Shown one piece after another: positions 16,695-23,851 of a stretch of DNA of 64,000 nt. Source of the stretch: Rhodothermales bacterium (lineage in GTDB: Bacteria; Bacteroidota; Rhodothermia; Rhodothermales; UBA10348); assembly GCA_040221055.1 (NCBI GenBank), contig JAVJVN010000004.1:124001-188000 (forward strand), read 5' to 3'. A model generated the notes under the pieces. The model saw nothing but the letters and a program-made list of their open reading frames with translations. It did no database searches and had not been told where the DNA came from. A program made the position numbers and the translations under genes. How positions within the stretch are numbered: the stretch's first letter is position 1; every line of letters starts with the position of its first letter.

Positions 16695-17852
16695 TCAATG
16701 TACTTCCCAGGTATCCCCTTCGGTCAACAGGTCGTTCAACGACCCCTTGCCCGCCCGCTTCACCACGGCCTGGACCTGCGCATGGAGTTGATCCTCATAC
16801 GTGGGACGATCTTCGCGGTAGAATACGCCGAAGGGTTGGGGCAACTCCGGATTCCAGTACACCCGCGAGATGATGGTGGCCAGTTCGCGCGACGTCTCGT
16901 CGTACACGAGGCAGTCGTCGGCTGACCACTGGCCCGACTCCAGGTCCACGGACACCAGACGGAATCCATCCAGACGGATACCCTTCTTCCCGTCGGCGTA
17001 CGTCAGGGGCTTGCCATGCTCCACGTAGAGGGCACGATCCGGCCGCGAATCCTTTTCCGTGTACTGGAAAAAGGCCCCGTCGTTGAAGATGTTGCAGTTC
17101 TGGTAGACTTCCACGAAACCGGTACCGTGGTGGGCATGCGCCCGTTCGAACATCTCCTTCATGTGCTTCGGATCGCGGTCCATGGTCCGGGCCACGAACG
17201 AGGCATCGGCACCCAGCACGACGGCCGAGGGATTGAACGGATGGTCAATGGACCCGAACGGCGTCGACTTGGTCACCTTGCCCACTTCGGATGTCGGCGA
17301 ATATTGCCCCTTCGTCAGACCGTAGATCTGGTTGTTGAAGAGGATCATCTGCACATTCAGGTTCCGACGCATGATGTGGATGAGATGGTTCCCCCCGATG
17401 GACAGGCCGTCCCCGTCCCCGGTGACAATCCATACGTCCAACTCGGGACGGGATGCCTTCAATCCCGAGGCAATCGTCGGCGCACGTCCGTGGATGGAGT
17501 GCATGCCGTATGTGTTCATGTAGTACGGGAAGCGACTGGAACAGCCGATACCCGAAATGAACACCGTGTTCTCACGCGGAACGCCGAGCTCCGGCATGAG
17601 ACGCTGGACTGTGGCCAGAATGGCATAATCGCCGCATCCCGGACACCACCGGACGTCCTGGTCCGACGCAAAATCCGCCCGCGTCAGGGCGGAACTTCCG
17701 TCCCCACCGGCCGCGCCGGGAGGCAGGGTCGGTTTCTTGGCACCCGGGGGCAATGTGGGTTTCTTCGCACCGCCCATTCCGGGCGGCAACGTGGGTTTCT
17801 TTGCCGCGCCCATTCCGGGCGGCAGGGTCGGTTTTTTCTTGTTGTCAGCCAT
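16695..17852 (-). CDS. korB: 2-oxoacid:ferredoxin oxidoreductase, beta subunit, with an N-terminal KKPTLPPG repeat
   Basis: This is the thiamine-diphosphate subunit of a Kor/Oor-type enzyme. DVRWCPGCGDYAILATVQ and GIGCSSRFPYYMNTYGMHSIHGRA are followed by WIVTGDGDGLSIGGNHLIH and NVQMILFNNQIYGLTKGQYSP. With KorA it oxidises 2-oxoglutarate or a related 2-oxoacid to acyl-CoA and reduces ferredoxin. The core starts near residue 58. Before it lie about 50 residues with four copies of KKPTLPPG (residues 6-13, 18-25, 30-37 and 39-46) separated by Gly/Ala/Met spacers, which is not part of the family. The ATG overlaps the korA end by eight bases, confirming that the extension is in the operon's reading frame. 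385 residues against about 340 usual. Confidence 0.93.
   Translation of the reverse strand: MADNKKKPTLPPGMGAAKKPTLPPGMGGAKKPTLPPGAKKPTLPPGAAGGDGSSALTRADFASDQDVRWCPGCGDYAILATVQRLMPELGVPRENTVFISGIGCSSRFPYYMNTYGMHSIHGRAPTIASGLKASRPELDVWIVTGDGDGLSIGGNHLIHIMRRNLNVQMILFNNQIYGLTKGQYSPTSEVGKVTKSTPFGSIDHPFNPSAVVLGADASFVARTMDRDPKHMKEMFERAHAHHGTGFVEVYQNCNIFNDGAFFQYTEKDSRPDRALYVEHGKPLTYADGKKGIRLDGFRLVSVDLESGQWSADDCLVYDETSRELATIISRVYWNPELPQPFGVFYREDRPTYEDQLHAQVQAVVKRAGKGSLNDLLTEGDTWEVH
17715..17837 (-). repeat. Tandem repeat encoding four KKPTLPPG units in korB
   Basis: Four imperfect DNA repeats of 27 to 36 bases encode KKPTLPPG with GMGAA, GMGGA and A spacers. Codons vary between copies, which suggests protein-level selection or an old expansion rather than a fresh duplication. 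Confidence 0.85.
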
Positions 17853-19704
17853 TGATCATGTCCATGATCTTGCGTTGGATCTCACTCGGGCCGAAGGGCC
17901 GGCCCTGGATCTTGTTCAGCGGCTCGAACGGCAACAGGAACCGGTCGCGCAAAATGCGAACCATCTGGCCGTTGTTCATTTCCGGTACGAGCAACCGGCG
18001 GAACCGGCCGAAAATCGGCTCCAGATCCGCGGGAAGCGGGTTCAGATACCGCAGGTGCATGGCACCCACCCGATGTCCTTCATCGCGGACCCGCGTGACG
18101 GCCGCCTCGATGGCACCCCGGGTGGAGCCCCAGCCAACAACCAGCACCTCACCCTCCTCATCGCCATAAAGCTCGGTCGGCGGGATTTCCTGCACGATCC
18201 GTTCCACTTTGGCCGCCCGGATATGCGTCATGTGCTCGTGGTTCATGGGGTCGTACGACACGTTACCGGTCACATCCGCCTTCTCCAGTCCACCAATCCG
18301 ATGCTCCAGGTCCGGCGTACCCGGCTTGGCCCACGGTCGGGCGAGGGTCTCGGGGTTCCGCTTGTACGGATGATACACGTCGGCTCCGTCCACGGTCGCA
18401 TTCAGTTCGGTGGCAAACGCGACCTCGAAATCCCGGAGGTCATCCGGGGAAGGAATAAGCCATGGTTCCGATCCGTTTGCGAGGTAACCGTCGGACAACA
18501 ACAGGACCGGGGTCATGTACTTCACGGCCAGGCGGCACGCTTCGTAGGCGGTTTCAAAACAGTCTCCCGGAGTGCTGGCCGCAATAATGGGCAACGAGGA
18601 GTCACCGTTACGCCCGTACATGGCCTGCATGAGGTCGGACTGCTCCGTCTTTGTCGGCAGGCCGGTGGAGGGTCCACCCCGCTGCACATTGATGATGACG
18701 AGGGGCAATTCCGTGATATGCGCGAGTCCGATGGCTTCAGCCTTCAGTGCAACACCGGGACCGGACGTGCCGGTGATTCCCAGGCTTCCCCCGAAGCTGG
18801 CACCGATGGCCATGCCGACGGCGGCAATTTCGTCTTCAGCCTGCACGGTAACAATGCCATGGTTCTTGTACCGGCTGAGCGAATGCAGGATGTCCGACGC
18901 GGGCGTGATGGGATAGGAACCGTAGAAAATGGACAGCCCACTCTTGTTCGCCGCAGCCACGAGACCCATGGCCAACGCGTGAACGCCCATGATGGCACGG
19001 TATCGCCCGGGAGGTAATTTCGCGGGCGTGACTTCGTACCGCGTCACGAACAACTCGGTCGTCTCCCCGAAATAGAATCCTTTCCGGAGCAATTCCAGGT
19101 TGGCATCCCGGATGTCCGGCTTTTTGGCGAATTTCTTGCCTATCCACTCCTCAGCGGGTGTAATGGGCCGCGAATACAACCAGAGCGCCAGCCCGAGCGC
19201 GAACATGTTCTTGGACCGGTCCACCTCCTTCTGGTTCAGACCGGAGTCCTTGAGCGTCTCGCGTGTCAGGCGCGTCAACTCGACCTGGATGACGCGGTAT
19301 CGGTCCAGCGACCCGTCTTCCAGGGGGTTCGCCGCGTAATGGGCCAGATCCAGGCTGCGCTGATCGAAGGCGTTCGAGTTGACCAGGATGGTCCCGCCAA
19401 TGCGGACACGATCCAGGTTCACCTTGAGGGCCGCCGGGTTCATGGCGACGAGCAAATCCACCTCGTCTCCCGGCGTCCGGATGTCAATCGAGCCAAAGTG
19501 GAGCTGGAATCCGGAGACGCCGTACGTGGTGCCCGCGGGAGCCCGGATTTCAGCGGGGAAGTCGGGCAGCGTGGCCAGATCGTTCATCGCGTACGCTGTG
19601 GCCAGCGTGAATTGCGATCCGGTGAGCTGCATGCCATCGCCGGAATCTCCGGCGAAGAGGATTGTCGCTTCTGGAAGCGTTTGGAGCTGCTTATCGGCCA
19701 TCAA
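17845..19704 (-). CDS. korA: 2-oxoacid:ferredoxin oxidoreductase, fused gamma-alpha subunit
   Basis: The 619-residue protein joins the gamma domain (about 1-190; ILFAGDSGDGMQLTGSQFTLA, PAEIRAPAGTTYGVSGFQL) to the alpha pyrimidine-binding domain. The latter has FYGSYPITPASDILHSLSRY, VQAEDEIAAVGMAIGASFGG and GPSTGLPTKTEQSDLMQAMY. A C-terminal transketolase-like domain ends the protein. This fused form is typical of aerobic and halophilic KorA. The SGPGVALKAEAIG segment and the pairing with KorB point to 2-oxoglutarate or pyruvate; the Kor assignment follows the fused architecture and is not proven. The gene precedes korB and overlaps it, and is divergent from apaG. Confidence 0.93.
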   Translation of the reverse strand: MMADKQLQTLPEATILFAGDSGDGMQLTGSQFTLATAYAMNDLATLPDFPAEIRAPAGTTYGVSGFQLHFGSIDIRTPGDEVDLLVAMNPAALKVNLDRVRIGGTILVNSNAFDQRSLDLAHYAANPLEDGSLDRYRVIQVELTRLTRETLKDSGLNQKEVDRSKNMFALGLALWLYSRPITPAEEWIGKKFAKKPDIRDANLELLRKGFYFGETTELFVTRYEVTPAKLPPGRYRAIMGVHALAMGLVAAANKSGLSIFYGSYPITPASDILHSLSRYKNHGIVTVQAEDEIAAVGMAIGASFGGSLGITGTSGPGVALKAEAIGLAHITELPLVIINVQRGGPSTGLPTKTEQSDLMQAMYGRNGDSSLPIIAASTPGDCFETAYEACRLAVKYMTPVLLLSDGYLANGSEPWLIPSPDDLRDFEVAFATELNATVDGADVYHPYKRNPETLARPWAKPGTPDLEHRIGGLEKADVTGNVSYDPMNHEHMTHIRAAKVERIVQEIPPTELYGDEEGEVLVVGWGSTRGAIEAAVTRVRDEGHRVGAMHLRYLNPLPADLEPIFGRFRRLLVPEMNNGQMVRILRDRFLLPFEPLNKIQGRPFGPSEIQRKIMDMING

Positions 19705-19812
19705 AAACCCTCATCAAGGGTGTGTTGGGACGTGCCTCCAGTATACTTCCTGCAATGCATCCATGCGACACCCATCGTCGAACATTCATGGGATGTCCGA
19801 GTACATGGCGGC

Positions 19813-20196
19813 ATGATTCCCTACATCTCCATATCCCACGATGTACGGGTAACCGTTCGCCCAGTCTATCTGGATGGTCAATCCGATGTGCTGACCTCCC
19901 GCTTCGTGTTCGGCTACTACGTCCGCATTGAGAACGAGGGCTTCGACGATGTCCAGTTGCTTCGCCGGCATTGGCGGATAACCGATGCCACGGGACGCAT
20001 TGAAGAGGTCGAAGGCGAGGGCGTCATCGGTCAACAGCCGGTCATCGCGCCCGGTGCGTTCCACGAGTACAACTCCTACAGTGTCCTGAAAACCTTCACG
20101 GGCACGATGGAGGGTTCGTACTTGATGGAACGGAGCCGGGGGGACCGCTTCCAGGTCGCGATCCCCCGGTTCCATCTGCAAGCGGCATCGAACTGA
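19813..20196 (+). CDS. apaG: ApaG domain protein
   Basis: The 127-residue protein matches ApaG across its length. It opens SHDVRVTVRPVYLDGQSD, continues FVFGYYVRIENEGFDDVQLLRRHWRITDA, and closes GVIGQQPVIAPGAFHEYNSYSVLKTFTGTMEGSY. The fold is an immunoglobulin-like beta sandwich; in enteric bacteria the gene is linked to Ap4A hydrolase and ksgA, but its biochemical role is unclear. ATG 19813 gives the family's usual length and N-terminus; longer in-frame readings run back through the complement of korA. It is a single gene divergent from korA. Confidence 0.92.
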   Translation: MIPYISISHDVRVTVRPVYLDGQSDVLTSRFVFGYYVRIENEGFDDVQLLRRHWRITDATGRIEEVEGEGVIGQQPVIAPGAFHEYNSYSVLKTFTGTMEGSYLMERSRGDRFQVAIPRFHLQAASN

Positions 20197-20212
20197 CGCC
20201 GCAAAGGCCGGA

Positions 20213-20716
20213 TCAGAATGAGAGTCCGGCGCTCAGGACCAGCTGTTCGAATCCGCCAAGCCCGAACTTGGCCTCGGCAAAGAATTTGCCGAAGTCCAGA
20301 CCGGCTCCGAGATTGAGACCGACATCACTGGATGACGCATCGCCGAACGGTGTATCCACCGATGCCCGCGCATACTGCAGACCCGCAAGGGCATACAGCG
20401 AACCCGAACTGACGTCGGTGAAGGGGTAGTGTCCGTTGGCATTCACTTCGAAGAAGTTGGACGTGTAATCCTGTCCGGACACGGTGGTGGTTTCCGGAAG
20501 GTAGAATACGCCGTCCACGCCTACGCTCAAGCCCTCGACAGCACTCACGTTCAGGGGCATGTAATACCCGGCAGTAATGCCGATTTCCGTATCGAGCCCG
20601 AAAGCCGCGCCAACCCGGATCTGGGCATCGGCCCGGGACGGAATCAGGAGTGTGACGACGAAAAGCGCGGTGAACGCGACGGAGGACACGCGATTGTTTC
20701 GCAGGTTGTGGTTCAT
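20213..20716 (-). CDS. Small outer-membrane beta-barrel-like protein
   Basis: The 167-residue protein has a classical signal peptide (hydrophobic VAFTALFVVTLLI, cleavage likely after SRADA). Eight or so alternating amphipathic strands rich in Gly, Tyr and Phe follow (GAAFGLDTEIGITAGYYMPL, GVDGVFYLPE, LYALAGLQYARASV, LGAGLDFGKFFAEAKFG). It ends in a C-terminal Phe (LSAGLSF), the outer-membrane sorting signature. It resembles OmpX/OmpW-like small barrels, with no specific function evident. It is convergent with apaG (16 bases apart). Confidence 0.85.
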   Translation of the reverse strand: MNHNLRNNRVSSVAFTALFVVTLLIPSRADAQIRVGAAFGLDTEIGITAGYYMPLNVSAVEGLSVGVDGVFYLPETTTVSGQDYTSNFFEVNANGHYPFTDVSSGSLYALAGLQYARASVDTPFGDASSSDVGLNLGAGLDFGKFFAEAKFGLGGFEQLVLSAGLSF

Positions 20717-20785
20717 GGGAAGATCCTCATTTGGGTGAATGGGTCCCTAACGTAACCGTTCATTGGACGTAAGGAATATCCCCGA

Positions 20786-20812
20786 TGCCGGGTATTATTG
20801 CAAAACCCGGCA
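20786..20812 (-). terminator. Hairpin downstream of the 86-residue unknown gene
   Basis: An 8-base stem TGCCGGGT / ACCCGGCA with an 11-base A/T-rich loop lies just after the stop at 20821. There is no T-run on the minus strand, so it may be a weak or Rho-assisted terminator or only an RNA end-stabilising hairpin. Confidence 0.35.
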
Positions 20813-20820
20813 CACCCCGC

Positions 20821-21081
20821 TCAGATCTTCTCGACACGGATGGTCCGCTCGGCGGTGGTGAATTCAATGACCTGATTGCCATCTGCGAGGCCGAATTCCA
20901 GGATGGCCGCCGGCAGCATGTCCTTCGGCGTATCCATCTGGAAGAGCGTATCGGCCACGACATGCCAATCCTCGGCGGTGAGATGCACGACGGACACACC
21001 GCTCTCCTCGACGAACGGAGCGTATCCCAATACCCGGTTCATGTGATTGATGCCCTGCTTCTGGTGGAGATTCGGATCCAT
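20821..21081 (-). CDS. Unknown small protein
   Basis: The protein has 86 residues from ATG 21081; an in-frame ATG at 21042 would give 73. It is acidic, with no signal or membrane segment. Its core is [56 protein letters not shown], quoted here only as landmarks at about residues 19-77 ([18 protein letters not shown]). I do not recognise a family. It is divergent from thyA with a 65-base spacer, so the two probably share a regulatory region. Confidence 0.65.
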   Translation of the reverse strand: MDPNLHQKQGINHMNRVLGYAPFVEESGVSVVHLTAEDWHVVADTLFQMDTPKDMLPAAILEFGLADGNQVIEFTTAERTIRVEKI

Positions 21082-21146
21082 TTCGCGTCGCTTGTTTTGT
21101 AGATTGCAGGAGTGTGATGTTCTGCCCGCCAATCCGTTCCCACGCC

Positions 21147-21941
21147 ATGCGACCGTATCTCGATTTGCTTGCCCATGTCCGCGAACACGGTGTCCTGAAA
21201 GAGGACCGGACCGGGACCGGCACCAAGTCCGTTTTCGGGTGGCAAATGCGGTTCAACATGGCCGACGGATTCCCGCTCGTGACCACCAAGAAGGTGTACT
21301 TCAAGGGCCTCGCCGTGGAGATGCTCTGGCTCCTGAAGGGGGAGACGAACATCCGTTTCCTGGTCGACAACAACGTGCATATCTGGGATGCGTGGGCCGA
21401 TGAAAAAGGCGACCTCGGTCCGGTCTACGGAAAGCAGTGGGTTTCGTGGGAAGGCCGGGATGGCCGTCCCATCAACCAGATTGCGCGGGTCGTGGAGTCC
21501 ATACGCACGAATCCGGATTCTCGACGCCACATCGTGAACGCGTGGAACGTGTCGGACCTTGACCGGATGGCCCTGCCCCCGTGCCACATGTTCTTCCAGT
21601 TCTACGTTGCCGCCGGACGCCTGTCCTGTCAGTTGTATGTGCGCTCGAACGACCTCTTCCTGGGCGCCCCGTTCAATATTGCAGAATATGCGCTCCTGCT
21701 CCACATGATGGCCCAGCAATGCGACCTGGAACCGGGCGAGTTGGTCTATACCATCGGCGACGCCCACATCTACATGAACCACCTGGACCAGATTGACGAG
21801 CAGCTGAAGCGCGAGCCGTACGCACTGCCCCGGCTGCGGCTGAAACGCCGACCGCCGAGCATTTTCGATTACACCTACGAGGATTTCGAGCTCGTGGACT
21901 ACCGGTTTCATCCGGCCATCAAAGCACCGGTGGCCGTCTGA
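21147..21941 (+). CDS. thyA: Thymidylate synthase
   Basis: The 264-residue protein equals E. coli ThyA in length and follows it motif by motif. [19 protein letters not shown] comes first, [19 protein letters not shown] follows, and the [10 protein letters not shown] segment is next. The active-site loop [12 protein letters not shown] carries the nucleophilic Cys, and [25 protein letters not shown] is the folate-binding region. It methylates dUMP with methylene-tetrahydrofolate, giving dihydrofolate for FolA. The start [11 protein letters not shown] at 21147 is preferred to the ATG 33 bases upstream. The TGA shares a base with the folA ATG. Confidence 0.97.
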   Translation: MRPYLDLLAHVREHGVLKEDRTGTGTKSVFGWQMRFNMADGFPLVTTKKVYFKGLAVEMLWLLKGETNIRFLVDNNVHIWDAWADEKGDLGPVYGKQWVSWEGRDGRPINQIARVVESIRTNPDSRRHIVNAWNVSDLDRMALPPCHMFFQFYVAAGRLSCQLYVRSNDLFLGAPFNIAEYALLLHMMAQQCDLEPGELVYTIGDAHIYMNHLDQIDEQLKREPYALPRLRLKRRPPSIFDYTYEDFELVDYRFHPAIKAPVAV

Positions 21942-22432
21942 TGGAGATCGTGATCATTGCCGCGGTCGGGCGGACCAACCGGGTGATCGGCAAGGGCATG
22001 GACCTGCCGTGGCATATCCCGGCTGATCTGAAGCGCTTCAAGGCCCTGACCGAAGGGCATCCCATCCTGATGGGGCGCCGCACGTTCGAATCGCTCGTCC
22101 ACCAATTCGGGGGACCACTGAAGAACCGTCGCAACCTGGTGCTGGCCAGCGACATATCGTGGCCGGAATACGACAACGTGGAGGTTTTCGAGAGCGTCGA
22201 GGAAGCGCTGGCGGCCGCGGACGGGGCGGAACGGTTGTTCATCGGGGGCGGCGCCAGTGTCTACCGGACCTTCCTGGAGCACGCCGACCGGATGGAACTC
22301 ACCCTGGTGGACGGACAGCACGACGGCGACGTCTTTTTCCCGGAGTGGGAGCATCTGGTGGGCACCCGCTACACGGAAACCGCCCGCGATGACCGGGACG
22401 GGTTCAGTTTCGTGACGTACGAGCGCCGCTGA
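21941..22432 (+). CDS. folA: Dihydrofolate reductase
   Basis: This 163-residue enzyme reduces the dihydrofolate made by ThyA. Recognisable parts are IIAAVGRTNRVIGKGMDLPWHIPADLKRFK (the catalytic acidic residue and Trp around 28-34), HPILMGRRTFESL (NADPH site), RRNLVLASD and LFIGGGASVYRTFL. Translation starts at an ATG overlapping the thyA stop (TGATG), so thyA-folA is one coupled unit. It is convergent with purB, only seven bases apart, with no terminator visible between them. Confidence 0.97.
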   Translation: MEIVIIAAVGRTNRVIGKGMDLPWHIPADLKRFKALTEGHPILMGRRTFESLVHQFGGPLKNRRNLVLASDISWPEYDNVEVFESVEEALAAADGAERLFIGGGASVYRTFLEHADRMELTLVDGQHDGDVFFPEWEHLVGTRYTETARDDRDGFSFVTYERR

Positions 22433-22439
22433 GCAGAAC

Positions 22440-23732
22440 CTACAGCCCTACCCGTTCGAAGATTTCGTCCACCCGTTTCAGGTGGTAGGCGTCGTCGAAA
22501 ACGGCTTCGATTTCTCTTTCCGACAGCTGCCCTCGAATGGCTGCGTCCGCCAGCACGATCTCGCGGAACGGACGCTCCTCATCCCACGCCAGTGCCGTAC
22601 AGGGCTGGACCATGTCATAGGCCGCCTCCCGCATGAGCCCCTTGTCAATCAGCGCGTTCAACAAACGCTGACTGTTGTACAGGCCGTGGGTGCGCTGCAT
22701 GTTGCGGCGCATGTTTTCCGGATAGACGACCAGGTTGTCCACCAGTCCGGTGAAACGCGTCAGGGCGTAATGCAGGATGGTGGTGGCATCGGGAATGATG
22801 ACCCGTTCGACGGACGAATGGGAAATATCCCGCTCGTGCCACAGCGGCACATTCTCGTAGGCGGACACCATGTACCCCCGGAGCAGGCGGGCGCATCCGG
22901 TAATGTTCTCGCTGCCAATGGGGTTTCGTTTGTGCGGCATGGACGAGGAGCCCTTCTGTCCCTTACGGAACGCTTCCTCCACCTCGCGCACCTCGGATTT
23001 CTGGAGGCCCCGGATTTCAACGGCCATTTTCTCGAGGGTCGCGCCTGTCAAGGCCAGCACAGACAGGTAGTGCGCGTGCCGGTCCCGCTGCAACACCTGT
23101 GTGGAAATGGGGGCGGCCTCCAGGCCCAGCCGCTCGCACGTCAATCGCTCGATGTCCGTGGGGACGTGGGCAAACGTACCCACCGATCCCGATACCTTGC
23201 CGACCCGCATGTCTTCGGCTGCCCGCACGAACCGATCCCGGTTCCGGCGCAACTCGGCGTGGTAAAGGGCCATTTTCAGCCCGAACGTCGTGGGTTCGGC
23301 ATGCACGCCGTGCGTGCGACCCATCATGAGGGTGTGCCGATGCTCGTTGGCCCGGCGGGCAACGACTTCAATGAGCGCATCGAGGGCCTCCAGCAGGAAT
23401 GCATTTGCCTTTTTTATGCGTACGGACCATGCCGTATCGACCACATCGGACGACGTCAGGCCGTAATGCACCCACTTGCGTTCATCGCCCAGGGACTCGG
23501 AAACGGCCCGCGTGAACGCCACGACATCGTGCCGCGTGGACTCTTCGATCTCATGGATGCGGGCAATGTCGAACGTGGCGTTCGCGTAGAGCTTTTCCAC
23601 GTCCTCCTTCGGAATGACACCGATTTCGGACCACGCCGCACAGGCGGCCAGTTCCACCTCGAGCCAGGCCTCGAATTGAGCCTGTTCACTCCAGAGGGCG
23701 GTCATTTCGGGACGGGAATAGCGGTCAATCAT
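22440..23732 (-). CDS. purB: Adenylosuccinate lyase
   Basis: The 430-residue member of the fumarase/aspartase superfamily acts twice in purine synthesis, releasing fumarate from SAICAR and from adenylosuccinate. It starts [20 protein letters not shown], holds the catalytic His region [17 protein letters not shown], and carries the family signature [17 protein letters not shown] (about 260-276), where the flexible loop Ser acts as base. [14 protein letters not shown] binds substrate. Length is that of the short bacterial PurB. It stands alone on the minus strand. Confidence 0.97.
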   Translation of the reverse strand: MIDRYSRPEMTALWSEQAQFEAWLEVELAACAAWSEIGVIPKEDVEKLYANATFDIARIHEIEESTRHDVVAFTRAVSESLGDERKWVHYGLTSSDVVDTAWSVRIKKANAFLLEALDALIEVVARRANEHRHTLMMGRTHGVHAEPTTFGLKMALYHAELRRNRDRFVRAAEDMRVGKVSGSVGTFAHVPTDIERLTCERLGLEAAPISTQVLQRDRHAHYLSVLALTGATLEKMAVEIRGLQKSEVREVEEAFRKGQKGSSSMPHKRNPIGSENITGCARLLRGYMVSAYENVPLWHERDISHSSVERVIIPDATTILHYALTRFTGLVDNLVVYPENMRRNMQRTHGLYNSQRLLNALIDKGLMREAAYDMVQPCTALAWDEERPFREIVLADAAIRGQLSEREIEAVFDDAYHLKRVDEIFERVGL

Positions 23733-23851
23733 GGCAACGCGGGGTCGGGTTCAGCAGGGTCGGGCTGGTGTTCAGCACAACAAAATACCGCACCCGCCCG
23801 CTCCAGGCCGCTCCCGGCTGTGAATGAGGCTGGAATTGGGGCAACGGCGGC

